Source of the DNA: Streptomyces litmocidini
Lineage (GTDB): Bacteria > Actinomycetota > Actinomycetes > Streptomycetales > Streptomycetaceae
NCBI RefSeq assembly: GCF_014649755.1
Contig: NZ_BMTQ01000013.1
Coordinates: 62,001-126,000 of the forward strand
Direction of reading: 5' to 3'
Length of the DNA stretch: 64,000 nt
Positions 41,744-50,797 of this stretch are shown in pieces. The translations under genes and the position numbers were made by a program. Positions within the stretch are counted from its first letter, which is position 1. Every line of letters begins with the position of its first letter. The notes under the pieces are model-generated. The model was not told the origin of the DNA, did not search any database, and saw only the letters and a list, made by a program, of their open reading frames with translations.

Positions 41744-44206
41744 GTGGGTGCGATCACGATCGTGAAAGGCCTCGACGGGGACGGGGAACCGCTCGCCCCG
41801 GACGGCCCGCCCGCCGACCCCGCGCCACCGCCCGGTCCGGGGCCCGCCGGCCTCGACCCCCGCCGCGTCCGGCTCGTCTTCTGCGGCCTCATGCTCGCGC
41901 TGCTCCTCGCCGCGCTGGAGCAGATGATCGTCGCCACCGCCCTGCCGAAGATCGTCGGCGAACTCCACGGCCTGGACCGGATGTCCTGGGCGATCACCGC
42001 CTACCTGCTGACCTCCACCATCGGCCTGCCGGTCTACGGAAAGCTCGGCGACCTCCTCGGCCGCAAGGGCGTCTTCCTCTTCGCCATCGTGGTCTTCGTC
42101 ATCGGATCCGGCCTCGCCGGCTGGTCCCGCACGATGGACCAGCTCATCGCCTTCCGCGCGGTCCAGGGCATCGGCGCCGGCGGCCTCATGATCGGCGTCC
42201 AGGCGATCATCGCCGACATCGTCCCGCCCCGGGAACGCGGCCGCTACATGGGGCTCATCGGCGCCGCCTTCGGACTCGCCTCCGTCGCGGGACCGCTGCT
42301 CGGCGGCTTCTTCACCGACCACGTCTCCTGGCGCTGGTGCTTCTACTTCAACGTGCCCTTCGGGCTCGTCACCCTCGCCGTCGTCGCCGTCGTCCTCAAG
42401 CTCCCCAAGCCCACCGCACGCGCGCGCTTCGACGTCCTCGGGGCGCTGCTCCTCGCCGCCGCCTCCACCTGCCTCGTCCTGCTGACGAGCTGGGGCGGCA
42501 CCGAGTACGCCTGGAACTCCCGGGTCGTCCTCGCCCTCGGCTGCGGAGCCGCCGGAACGGCCCTCCTCTTCCTGGTGGTCGAGCGCTTCGCACCCGAACC
42601 GCTCATCCCGCTCCGGCTGTTCCGCGACCCCGTCTTCACCGTCACCGCCCTCGTCGGCGCCGTCGTCGGCATCGCGCTCTTCGGCGCCGCCAGCTACCTC
42701 CCCAGCTTCCTGCAGATGGTCGAGGGCGCCAGCGCCACCGAATCCGGCCTCCTGATGCTGCCCCTCATGGGCGGCATCGTCATCGCCTCCGTGGTCTCCG
42801 GCCAGCTCATCAGCCGCACCGGCCGCTACAAGCCCTACCCGGTGATCGGCGGGGCCGTCTCCGTCCTCGGCATGTGGCTGCTCTCCCGCATGGACGCCGA
42901 CACCCCGCGCCTCCAGCACAGCCTCTGGCAGGCCGTCCTCGGCACCGGCATCGGCCTCGTCATGCCGGTCCTCGTGCTCGCCGTGCAGAACTCCGTACGC
43001 CCCGCCGACCTCGGCACCGCCACCAGCGCCCACACCTACTTCCGCCAGATCGGCGGCAGCGTCGGCGCCGCCGTCTTCGGCACCCTCTTCGCCTCCCGGC
43101 TCGACGACGCCCTCGGCGACCGGCTCGCCGGCGTCCTCGCCCAGGACGGTTCCACCCCGCTGCCGCCGGCCGAGTCGATCACCCCCGGGACCGTCCGCAC
43201 CCTGCCGCCCGCCCTGCGCGACGCGTACGTCCAGGCGTACGCGGACGCGATGCCGCGGATCTTCCTCTACCTCGTGCCGGTCCTCGTGCTCGGCCTCGTC
43301 CTCGCCTTCTTCCTCAAGGAGAAACCGCTGGTGTCCCACCACAGCCCCCTCACCGAGGCCACCCACGCCGACGAGACCGGCGGCCTCCAGGCGGTCCCGC
43401 ACGCCCGCCACGCCACCCCCACCCCCGCTCCCGCGGCCCCTCCCCACTCCGGAGTGCCCGTCTGCGGCACCGTCCAGCACCACGACGGCAGCCGGGTCCC
43501 CCGGGCCGCGCTCACCCTCATCGACGTCCAGGGCCGGCAGATCGGCCGCGGCGCGAGCGGCGAGGACGGGCGGTACGCCCTGAGCGTCCCCGGCGGCGGC
43601 GCGTACGTCCTGATCGCGGCGGCCGGCGGCCACCAGCCGCAGGCCGTCTCCGTCACCGTCGGCGACCGGCCGGTCGAGCTCGACGTCGTCCTCGGCGGCG
43701 CCGGGCGGCTCGCGGGCAGCGTCGTCACCGCCGACGGCACGCCCGTGCGCGACGCGGCCGTCACCCTCACCGACGTGCGCGGCGAGGTCGTCGCCTCCAC
43801 CCGCAGCGGACGCGAGGGCGGCTACGTCATCGGCGAACTGGTCGCGGGCGAGTACACGCTCGCCGCCAGCGCCCCCGCCTTCCGGCCCGCCGCGCTCCCC
43901 GTCAGCGTCCAGGCCTCCCGCGAGACCCGCCAGGACATCGAACTGGCCGGCGGGGCGGTGCTGCGCGGCACCGTACGGGCCGGGGGAGGGCGCCCCGTGG
44001 AGGACGCCCGGGTCACCCTGCTGGACGCCGCGGGCAACGTCGTCGACACCCTCACCACCGGGCCCGACGGCACCTTCCGCTTCGTCGACCTGTCCTCCGG
44101 CGAGTACACGGTCATCGCCGCCGGGTACCCGCCCGTCGCCACCGTCCTCCAGGTGGCCGGCGGCGGGCGCACCGAGCGCGACCTCCAACTCGGCCACGAG
44201 GACTGA
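41744..44206 (+). CDS. DHA2-type MFS exporter fused to three carboxypeptidase-regulatory-like repeats
   Basis: This 820-residue protein has two halves. Residues about 40-530 are a 14-helix drug:H+ antiporter (LLAALEQMIVATALPKIVGE, YGKLGDLLGRKGVF, the GPLLGGFF antiporter motif). Residues about 565-815 are three beta-sandwich repeats of about 80 each, starting VPVCGTVQHHDGSRVP, GRLAGSVVTADGTPV and AVLRGTVRAGGGRPV, each with the DGRYAL/EGGYVI/DGTFRF turn and GEYT ending. This unit is found in carboxypeptidases and surface proteins. The start is the GTG at 41744 after GAGGGGAG. The tail presumably projects from the membrane, possibly to bind peptide or glycan; that is inference. Confidence 0.88.
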   Translation: MGAITIVKGLDGDGEPLAPDGPPADPAPPPGPGPAGLDPRRVRLVFCGLMLALLLAALEQMIVATALPKIVGELHGLDRMSWAITAYLLTSTIGLPVYGKLGDLLGRKGVFLFAIVVFVIGSGLAGWSRTMDQLIAFRAVQGIGAGGLMIGVQAIIADIVPPRERGRYMGLIGAAFGLASVAGPLLGGFFTDHVSWRWCFYFNVPFGLVTLAVVAVVLKLPKPTARARFDVLGALLLAAASTCLVLLTSWGGTEYAWNSRVVLALGCGAAGTALLFLVVERFAPEPLIPLRLFRDPVFTVTALVGAVVGIALFGAASYLPSFLQMVEGASATESGLLMLPLMGGIVIASVVSGQLISRTGRYKPYPVIGGAVSVLGMWLLSRMDADTPRLQHSLWQAVLGTGIGLVMPVLVLAVQNSVRPADLGTATSAHTYFRQIGGSVGAAVFGTLFASRLDDALGDRLAGVLAQDGSTPLPPAESITPGTVRTLPPALRDAYVQAYADAMPRIFLYLVPVLVLGLVLAFFLKEKPLVSHHSPLTEATHADETGGLQAVPHARHATPTPAPAAPPHSGVPVCGTVQHHDGSRVPRAALTLIDVQGRQIGRGASGEDGRYALSVPGGGAYVLIAAAGGHQPQAVSVTVGDRPVELDVVLGGAGRLAGSVVTADGTPVRDAAVTLTDVRGEVVASTRSGREGGYVIGELVAGEYTLAASAPAFRPAALPVSVQASRETRQDIELAGGAVLRGTVRAGGGRPVEDARVTLLDAAGNVVDTLTTGPDGTFRFVDLSSGEYTVIAAGYPPVATVLQVAGGGRTERDLQLGHED

Positions 44207-44228
44207 GCATCGGGCGGTGGGCGGTGGG

Positions 44229-44276
44229 CGGCCGGGCGGCCGGGCGGCCGGGCGGCCGGGCGGCCGGGCGGCCGGG
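44229..44276. repeat. 8-bp tandem repeat (six exact copies)
   Basis: CGGCCGGG is repeated six times without change, between the MFS stop and the AfsR-like gene. It is followed by a second array (44307-44410). Confidence 0.9.
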
Positions 44277-44306
44277 GCGTTCCCGCCGCCACGGCGGCCC
44301 TGCCGT

Positions 44307-44410
44307 CGGCCGGGCGAGCGGCGTCCGGGCGAGCGGCGTCCGGGCGAGCGGGATGCGGACGACCGGCATCTCGGCGATCGGAATACGGGCGACCGGCATC
44401 TCGGGCGGGA
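44307..44410. repeat. 15-bp degenerate minisatellite
   Basis: About seven units of the type TCCGGGCGAGCGGCG follow each other, the first three nearly identical and later ones drifting (TGCGGACGACCGGCA, TACGGGCGACCGGCA). Read on the minus strand it gives a pentapeptide series, ARTPLARTPLA, but no gene is supported. The promoter of the regulator gene must lie within or next to it. Confidence 0.8.
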
Positions 44411-44469
44411 CCCGTCCCGTCCCGGTCCGGTCGCCCACGGGTGATCGACTCCGGTGGATAATCACCGGC

Positions 44470-47370
44470 ATGCTGTTCGGGATCCTCGGCGAGACGCGCG
44501 CGTGGTACGACGACGGGACCGAGGTTCCCCTGGGCGGGCCCGCCCGGCGCTCGCTGCTCGCCCTGCTGCTGATACGGCCCGGGGAGGTCGTGTCGACGGA
44601 CCGGCTCGCCGACGCCGTCGACCCGGACGGCGCGGTGTCGGCCCACGCGGTCCAGTCCCAGATGTCCCGGCTGCGCAAGGCCCTCGGCTCCGGGGCCGTG
44701 ATCGAACAGGCCGGGGCGGGCTACCGGATCCTGGTCGCACCCGACGACGTGGACGCCGGCCGCTTCGAGCGCCTGGCCCGGGAGGGGCGGGCCGCCCTGC
44801 GCGCCGGGGACGCGGCGCGTGCCCTCGCCCCGCTGCGCGAGGCGCTGGGGCTGTGGCGGGGACCCGCGCTGGCCGGCCTCGCCGAGGGCGAGACCGCCGG
44901 GCCCGCCGCCGCCCGGCTCGAGGAGCACCGGCTCGGGGCCCTGGAGGACCGGATCGAGGCGGAGTTCCGGACCGGCGACCCGCGCGCCGTCGTGCCCGAG
45001 CTGCGCGAGCTGATCGGCCGCCATCCGCTGCGGGAGCGCCTCGCGGGACTGCTGATGCGGGCCCTGTTCGCCGAGGGCGGGCCGGCCGCGGCGCTCGTGG
45101 TGTTCGAGGAGACCCGGCGGCGCCTTGCCGAGGAGCTCGGCGCCGATCCTTCCGCCGAACTCGTCTCAATGCACCAGGAGTTGCTGAGCGTCGCACCGTC
45201 GCCCGGGCCCGCGGCGCCCCCCGCCCAGCTGACCGCGCTCGTCGGCCGCGCCGACGAGGTGACGGAGGTCGCCCGGCTGCTGCGGGTGGCCCGGCTGGTC
45301 ACGCTGACCGGCCCCGGCGGGGTCGGCAAGACCCGGCTGTCCGTCGAGGTCGCCGGGCTCGCCGGAGCCGCGGCCGACGACGTCTGCTTCGTGGAGCTGG
45401 CGCCGCTGCGCGACGCCGCCGCACTGCCCCAGGCGCTGTCGAGCGCGCTCGGCCTGCGCGAGAACGGCCTCGGCACGGGGGCCGGCGGGCAGGGCCCCGT
45501 CGACCGGCTGATCGCGGCGCTCTCCGACCGGGCGCTCCTCCTCGTCCTGGACAACTGCGAGCACGTGATCGAGGAGGTCGCGATGCTCGCCGCACGGCTC
45601 CTGGCGGTCTGCCCACGGCTCCGGGTCCTGGCGACGAGCCGTGAGCCGCTCGGCATCACCGGTGAGAACCTCTGGCAGGTCAAGCCGCTCGACGCCGTCG
45701 CCGCCGTGCGCCTCTTCACCGACCGGGCCCGCGCCGTGCGGCGCGGTTTCGCCGCCGAACCGGAGGTCGTCGGCCGGATCTGCGCGGCCCTCGACCATCT
45801 GCCGCTGGCCATCGAACTCGCGGCGGCACGCGTCCGCACGCTCGACGCCGACGACCTCGCGGGACGCCTCGACGACCGGCTCGGGGTCGCCACCCGGGGC
45901 AGCCGTACGGCCGACGAACGGCACCGGACCCTGCGCGCCGTGGTCGCCTGGAGCTGGGACCTGCTCTCCGAGGAGGAGCAGCGGGCGGCCCGGCGGTTCA
46001 CGGTCTTCGCCGGAGGAGCGACGGCCGCGTCCGCGCTGCGGGTGTGCGCGACCGACGACGAGACCCTGGAGTCGCTGGTCGACAAGTCGCTCCTGGAGGC
46101 GGCGGGCGGCCGCTACCGGATGCTGGAGACGATCGCCGCCTACGGCGCCGAACGGCTCGACGCGGCGGACGAACGCGCCGACGCGGAGCACGCCCACGCC
46201 CAATGGCTCCTGGAGCTGCTGCGGACCGCCGACCCCCACCTGCGCCGGGCCGAACAGCTGGAGTGGCTGCCCGTCCTCGCCGCCGAGCACGACAACCTCC
46301 TCGCGGCGGTGCGCCGCTCGGTCCGGGCCGGGGAACGGGAGACGGGCCTGAAGCTGCTCGCCCACGCCGCGAACCACCTCTGGATCCGGGGCGTCTCCGC
46401 CTCGGTCGCCCCGCACGCGATCGCGCTCCTGGAAGAGGCGGGCGGCGATCCCCTCGACGAGGAGGAGTACGTGCTGTGCGTGCTGCTCGCGGCCTCCGGC
46501 GCCGCCGGCCGGCCGGTCTGGCAGCGCCACCGCGCGACCGCCGAGAAGGTGCTGGCCACCGCGTGGGCGGACGGACGGACGGGCCGCCATCCCGTCGCCC
46601 CGCTCCTGTGGATGCTGCGCAACGCGAGCGAAGCCGACCCGCGGAGCGCCTTCGCCCTCGTCTCCTCCCTGCGCGACCGCGCCGAGCCGTGGGCGAGGGC
46701 GACCGCGTGGTACGTGTCGGGATTCGGGCCCCTCGGCGAGGGGGACACCGAGGCGGCCGAACGCGCCTTCGCCACGGCCGTCGAGGGCTTCCGCTCGCTC
46801 GGCGACCGCTGGGGCACCGCGCTGGCCCTGGACGCGCTCGCGGGCCTCGCGGGCGGGCGCGGCGAGCTCGCGCGGGCCGTCGAGCTGACCGACGAGGCCC
46901 TCGCGCTCACCGAGCAGATCGGCGCGCTGGAGGACAGCGCCGACCTGCTCGTCAACCGGGGTGACCAACGCATCGGCCAGGACCCGGTGTCGGCCCGCGC
47001 CGACTACGACAGGGCCGCGGTCCTCGCCCGCCGGTCCGGCAGCTCCACCGGTCTCGCGGCGGCCCTGCGCGGGCTCGGCGACACGGCTCTGCTCGACGGC
47101 GACCTGAGCGAGGCCGAGCGCCTGTACGCGGAAGCCCTCGAACGGGTCGACCCGCACTGGGTCAGGAGCGTCGGCACTCGGGTCCGCACCTTCGCGGGAC
47201 TGGGCCGCGTCGCCGAGGCGCGCGGTGATCACGCGACCGCCCGCGCCCGCTACCGGGAGGCCGGCGAGTCCGCCGCCGCCATGGGTCCCGGCACCCCGGG
47301 CGCGCTCCGTCTGCTGGGCCTTCCCGAGCACGTCGTGGAGAGCGTGTCGGAGGCGTGCCTGCGGCGGTGA
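44470..47370 (+). CDS. AfsR/SARP-family regulator (winged helix, BTAD, NB-ARC, TPR)
   Basis: This 966-residue protein starts at the ATG right at the winged-helix domain (FGILGETRAWYDDGTEVPLGGP, then LADAVDPDGAVSAHAVQSQMSRLRKALG, residues 1-90). A bacterial transcriptional activation domain follows (about 95-240; RFERLAREGRAALRAGD and onward), then an NB-ARC ATPase with P-loop GPGGVGKT at 281-288, Walker B LLLVLDNCEHVIEE and GLPL-like DHLPLAIELAAARV. The C-terminal TPR-type helices begin near 560. Such proteins activate antibiotic or metabolic genes. No biosynthetic cluster lies alongside; the adjacent FAD monooxygenase is the nearest candidate target. Confidence 0.9.
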   Translation: MLFGILGETRAWYDDGTEVPLGGPARRSLLALLLIRPGEVVSTDRLADAVDPDGAVSAHAVQSQMSRLRKALGSGAVIEQAGAGYRILVAPDDVDAGRFERLAREGRAALRAGDAARALAPLREALGLWRGPALAGLAEGETAGPAAARLEEHRLGALEDRIEAEFRTGDPRAVVPELRELIGRHPLRERLAGLLMRALFAEGGPAAALVVFEETRRRLAEELGADPSAELVSMHQELLSVAPSPGPAAPPAQLTALVGRADEVTEVARLLRVARLVTLTGPGGVGKTRLSVEVAGLAGAAADDVCFVELAPLRDAAALPQALSSALGLRENGLGTGAGGQGPVDRLIAALSDRALLLVLDNCEHVIEEVAMLAARLLAVCPRLRVLATSREPLGITGENLWQVKPLDAVAAVRLFTDRARAVRRGFAAEPEVVGRICAALDHLPLAIELAAARVRTLDADDLAGRLDDRLGVATRGSRTADERHRTLRAVVAWSWDLLSEEEQRAARRFTVFAGGATAASALRVCATDDETLESLVDKSLLEAAGGRYRMLETIAAYGAERLDAADERADAEHAHAQWLLELLRTADPHLRRAEQLEWLPVLAAEHDNLLAAVRRSVRAGERETGLKLLAHAANHLWIRGVSASVAPHAIALLEEAGGDPLDEEEYVLCVLLAASGAAGRPVWQRHRATAEKVLATAWADGRTGRHPVAPLLWMLRNASEADPRSAFALVSSLRDRAEPWARATAWYVSGFGPLGEGDTEAAERAFATAVEGFRSLGDRWGTALALDALAGLAGGRGELARAVELTDEALALTEQIGALEDSADLLVNRGDQRIGQDPVSARADYDRAAVLARRSGSSTGLAAALRGLGDTALLDGDLSEAERLYAEALERVDPHWVRSVGTRVRTFAGLGRVAEARGDHATARARYREAGESAAAMGPGTPGALRLLGLPEHVVESVSEACLRR

Positions 47371-47408
47371 GCGCGCGGTGAGCGCGCGGTGAGCCCGCGG
47401 TGAGCCCG
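47365..47408. repeat. 11-bp tandem repeat spanning the stop codon of the regulator
   Basis: Four units CGGTGAGCGCG, CGGTGAGCGCG, CGGTGAGCCCG, CGGTGAGCCCG follow one another, with a partial fifth. The stop codon TGA of the regulator is in the first unit, and a TGA recurs in each. Confidence 0.85.
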
Positions 47409-47437
47409 CGGTGAGGACCTCGCCGGAAGCTCTTCCC

Positions 47438-48655
47438 GTGACCGACACGAAGAACACCAAGAACACGAAGAACATCGACGTCCTGATCTCCGGCGCCTCC
47501 GTCGCCGGCCCCGCCCTCGCCCACTGGCTCCACCGATACGGCTTCACCACCACCGTCGTGGAACGCGCCCCCGCACTCCGCGACGGCGGCTACGCCGTCG
47601 ACTTCCGCGGCGAGGCCCACCTGTCGATCCTGCGCCGCATGGGCATCATGGACGCCGTCCAGCGGGCCAGGACCGGCATGGGCTCCATGTCGTACGTCAA
47701 CAGCGCGGGCAAGCCGCAGGCGAAGCTGCCCGCCGACCTCTTCGCCGGAGACGTCGAGATCCTCCGCGGCGACCTGGCGCGGATCCTCCACGACGCGACC
47801 GAGGAGCACACCGAGTACGTCTTCGGGGACTCCGTCACCTCGCTCACCGAGGACGCCGAGGGCGTGACCGTCACCTTCGAACGCGCCGCGCCGCGCCGCT
47901 TCGACCTGGTGATCGGTGCCGACGGGCTGCACTCCACCACCCGCCGGCTGGCCTTCGGACCCGAGGAGCGGTTCGTGAAGCACCTCGGCGTCCACTGCGC
48001 GGTCTTCACCACCGCCAACCACCTCGGGCTCGACCACACCGGCCACGCCTACCGCACCGCCGGCAAGCTCGCTGCCCTGTACAGCGCCCGCCACAACACC
48101 GAGGCCAAAGCCGTCTTCTACTTCGCCTCCGATCTCCTCGACCTCGACCGGCGGGACGTCCCACGACAGCAGGCGATCCTGGCGGAGCAGTTCGCCGGCA
48201 CCGGATGGGAGTGCGACAGACTGCTCCGGGACATGCGGCACGCGCCCGACTTCCACTTCGACTCGGTCGGCCAGGTCCGCATGGACTCGTGGTCCCGCGG
48301 CCGCGTCGCCCTGCTGGGCGACGCCGCCCACTGCCCGTCCTCCCTGTCCGGCATGGGCACGGGACTCGCCCTCGTCGGCGCGTACGTCCTGGCGGGAGAG
48401 CTGGCCGCCGCGCACGGCGACCACCGCGTCGCGTTCGCCCGCTACGAGGAGGAACTGCGGGAGTACGCCGAGGGCTGCCGGAAGATGGGAGACGGGGTCG
48501 CCGGGCTGATGGTCCCCGGCAGCCGGCTGATGGCCGCCCTCCTCAACCGCTACTACAAGGTCATGCCCTATCTGCCGGGCAAGAACATGGCCGCCAGGAT
48601 CGCCCGCAAGACCGCGGAGAACATCACCCTGCGCGACTACGGACGGGACGGGTGA
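47438..48655 (+). CDS. FAD-dependent monooxygenase (aromatic hydroxylase type)
   Basis: This 405-residue flavoprotein has the class A hydroxylase motifs: IDVLISGASVAGPALAHWLHRYG for FAD, DLVIGADGLHSTTRRLAFG (the DG motif) and GRVALLGDAAHCPSSLSGMGTGLALVGAYVLAGEL (the GD motif). A short lysine- and asparagine-rich start (KNTKNTKNI) comes from a repeated nonamer. It hydroxylates an aromatic or polyketide-like substrate, or modifies a xenobiotic. I chose the GTG at 47438 with GGAAG before it. It follows the AfsR-like gene by 67 bp. Confidence 0.88.
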   Translation: MTDTKNTKNTKNIDVLISGASVAGPALAHWLHRYGFTTTVVERAPALRDGGYAVDFRGEAHLSILRRMGIMDAVQRARTGMGSMSYVNSAGKPQAKLPADLFAGDVEILRGDLARILHDATEEHTEYVFGDSVTSLTEDAEGVTVTFERAAPRRFDLVIGADGLHSTTRRLAFGPEERFVKHLGVHCAVFTTANHLGLDHTGHAYRTAGKLAALYSARHNTEAKAVFYFASDLLDLDRRDVPRQQAILAEQFAGTGWECDRLLRDMRHAPDFHFDSVGQVRMDSWSRGRVALLGDAAHCPSSLSGMGTGLALVGAYVLAGELAAAHGDHRVAFARYEEELREYAEGCRKMGDGVAGLMVPGSRLMAALLNRYYKVMPYLPGKNMAARIARKTAENITLRDYGRDG

Positions 48656-48679
48656 ACCCCGCGGTCCCTCCCGGGAGGA

Positions 48680-48707
48680 GGCGGTCGTCCGGGAAGGGAC
48701 GACCGCC
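48680..48707. terminator. Terminator hairpin between convergent genes
   Basis: GGCGGTCGTCC at 48680-48690 pairs with GGACGACCGCC at 48697-48707 around a 6-nt loop, 25 bp after the monooxygenase stop. The remaining bases to 48897 hold a direct 16-bp repeat (GGTCGAGCTCGTCCC) at about 48746-48777 and no gene. Confidence 0.7.
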
Positions 48708-48897
48708 GGGATCCGCCCCTTCGAACCTGCCGGACGTCACGGAAACCCGGTCGAGCTCGTCCCGGTCGAGCTCGTCCCGGGCGGGTCCGTGCCCCGGCCG
48801 GCACGGCCCACGCGAAGCCCTCCTGTGTCCGGCCGCCCGATCACCCGATCCGTCGGCCGGACACGAGGGGAAGGCGCCACGAGCGGCCGGACAAGTC

Positions 48898-50112
48898 CTA
48901 GGAGGAGGCGGTCGTCGCCTTGCGCAGCGCGCTGATGCAGGTGCCGATCGCCTCCTGGAGGGCTTCGAGGCGCTGGAGCATGTCCGCCTCGTAGATGTCC
49001 TCCTCCATCACCTCGTCGAGCGTCAGCTCCTCGAAGACCTTCGTCGCCTTCTGCAGGCTGTTGTAGAACTTCGTCCGCCGCTCCTGGACGCGCAGCGCCG
49101 GATCCTCGTCGACCGCCCTGGCGACCAGGTTCCTCACCGTGTCGTAGGCCTCGCCGGCCCACTCGCCCGCCTCCTCCGAGTCGTCCAGCTCGTCGAGGAG
49201 CGACAGGTGCCGCTCGGCCTCGGCCCGGATCTCGGCCGGTGCCTCCACGGTCTGCCCGGCGGGGGTCTTGATCTGCCCCTTCTCGACGATCTGCCGCACG
49301 TACCCGATGCGGTCGGCCGCCTTCGCCTCGTTCGCCACGGCCTTCTTCAGGTCGTCGGTACGGGCGATGGCGCGGGCCATCTCGGTCTGGAGGGCCGGGT
49401 CCTCCTTCATCCGGTCCAGGAGCGCTCCGCGCGCGGCCTGGGCCGTCCCGGGGTCCGCGAGGATCGCCGCCCGCAGCGCCGTCGGGTTCTCCGCGACCTC
49501 CAGGGCCTTCGTCGGCCGGATGCCCTCCGCCTCGGCCGCCGCGCTGATGGCCTGGCCGCGCACGGAGGAGGCGCTGTTGCGCGAGGCGTAGTACGAGAGC
49601 CAGACGTCCGCGTCCGGAAGTTCGATGTCCTCGCCCGGGACCAGGACCTCGAACTGCGGGACCAGACCGTCGTCGGCCGCCATGTCCCAGGCCCGGTAGT
49701 AGCGCATGACCCGTTCGGGCGAGCACCCGGCGAGCTCCGCGAAGGCCTTCGCGGAGACCTTCGTCCGGGCCGTCCCCTCGGCGGGCTGACCGCCCGGCCG
49801 GACGCTCCGGGCCACCTTCAGCGCGAAGGCCCAGCCGCCGGTCCGCGCATAGACCCCGAACTCCCGGGCGTCACGCACGACGACGGGATCGTGGTCCTGC
49901 CCGTGGCCGTCGGCACCGTCCGTGTCCTGCGTGTCCCGGGGCTCCGGCGTGTCCCGGGGCTCCGGCGCATCCCGGGATTCCTGCGTGTCCCGGGATTCCT
50001 GCGTGTCCCGGGGCTCGGGATCCGAGGGCTCCCAGAACTCCGGCTCGGAGATCGCCGTGACGTTCTCGGCTTCGGCGGGGGTCGTTTCGGACGGGGTGAA
50101 GGCGATGGTCAC
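48898..50112 (-). CDS. Uncharacterised protein with HTH-like centre and repeat-rich acidic N-terminus
   Basis: I do not recognise this 404-residue protein. Residues 1-30 are acidic; 31-62 are six imperfect copies of a hexapeptide (RDTQES/RDAPEP) coded by an 18-bp tandem repeat at 49920-50015. From 78 a folded part begins (DPVVVRDAREFGVYARTGGWAFALKVARSV). KVSAKAFAELAGCSPERVMRYYRAWDMAAD reads like a helix-turn-helix such as in ParB-type proteins. The C-terminal 200 residues are strongly helical and acidic, with likely coiled coil. No membrane segment. It could be a nucleoid or partition-type DNA-binding protein; not shown. The ATG has GGAGAG in front. Confidence 0.75.
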   Translation of the reverse strand: MTIAFTPSETTPAEAENVTAISEPEFWEPSDPEPRDTQESRDTQESRDAPEPRDTPEPRDTQDTDGADGHGQDHDPVVVRDAREFGVYARTGGWAFALKVARSVRPGGQPAEGTARTKVSAKAFAELAGCSPERVMRYYRAWDMAADDGLVPQFEVLVPGEDIELPDADVWLSYYASRNSASSVRGQAISAAAEAEGIRPTKALEVAENPTALRAAILADPGTAQAARGALLDRMKEDPALQTEMARAIARTDDLKKAVANEAKAADRIGYVRQIVEKGQIKTPAGQTVEAPAEIRAEAERHLSLLDELDDSEEAGEWAGEAYDTVRNLVARAVDEDPALRVQERRTKFYNSLQKATKVFEELTLDEVMEEDIYEADMLQRLEALQEAIGTCISALRKATTASS

Positions 50113-50797
50113 CGAGAGCTCTCCGGAAGGTCGACAACGACAACTGCGGCCGACAGCCTATACACACGTGTTGGCGATGTTTCGTCCGATTCGAAGCTCC
50201 GGCACATCGGTGGCGGAGCGGGCGACACGGAGGGCACCGTGCCTCCCTGGTCCACGGAAACGAGTGCCCCCCGCGCGATGAGCCCCCCCTCGCACGAGCG
50301 CCCGACGCCCGCACCTGCGCTGTACGCGTACGCCGAGGGCCTGCGCGGCGGCGACCCCGACGGGCCGCCGCGCCGTGCGTCACCGTGCGGCGCGACGGCC
50401 CGCACGTCGTCCGGGACGGACGACGGCGGCCGGGCACGCCGCCGGGCCCGCCGGAGCTGCCCGCCGCTCACCCGGTGGGCACTCCGGAGGGTGGATCTCC
50501 ACGGACTCCCGCGCACCGGACCCCACCGTGGTCACCTTCGACGGGCCGCCCCTGAACGCCGACGGCACACCTGACGCGGAGCAGCAGGCGCGCCGGTTCC
50601 TCCGGCGGCTCCCGGACGCCCGCAGACCGCCCGGGGACCAGGCCGCCGCCGTGCCGACCGGCGGAGGAGGAACCCAGGGGGCATCCGGAACCGGCCGGGT
50701 GATCCGTACCGCCGCCCGGTGGACGTCATTGGTCCACTCCAACGGAGGTTATCCACAGGGGTGGTAGGGCCGCCGGGCGGCGCGTACGGTGCCAGGC
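50113..50797. other. 685-bp gap with fragmented coding signal and a DnaA-box-like 9-mer
   Basis: Plus-strand pieces look like protein in changing frames: PALYAYAEGLRGGDPDG at about 50310-50360, then VTVRRDGPHVVRDG in another frame, then DPTVVTFDGPPLNADGTPD at about 50520-50580. This would fit a decayed small gene with at least two frameshifts, without a clear start. TTATCCACA occurs at 50749-50757. The first 150 bp hold the promoter region of the minus-strand gene at 50112. Confidence 0.35.

Noticed and set aside
44307..44410. CRISPR array
   Set aside because: The units are directly adjacent, 15 bp long and drift in sequence; there are no spacers and no cas genes.
44470..48655. Antibiotic biosynthesis cluster around the AfsR-like gene, monooxygenase and exporter
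   Set aside because: There are no synthases, carrier proteins or tailoring sets beside them; three suggestive genes do not make a cluster.
50109..50516. 135-codon minus-strand frame upstream of the unassigned protein
   Set aside because: Arg/Ser/Pro-rich, without ribosome site or homology; it contradicts the plus-strand coding traces in the same region.
50749..50757. TTATCCACA as replication origin signal
   Set aside because: A single perfect 9-mer without a cluster of further boxes or dnaA/dnaN genes nearby is not an origin.
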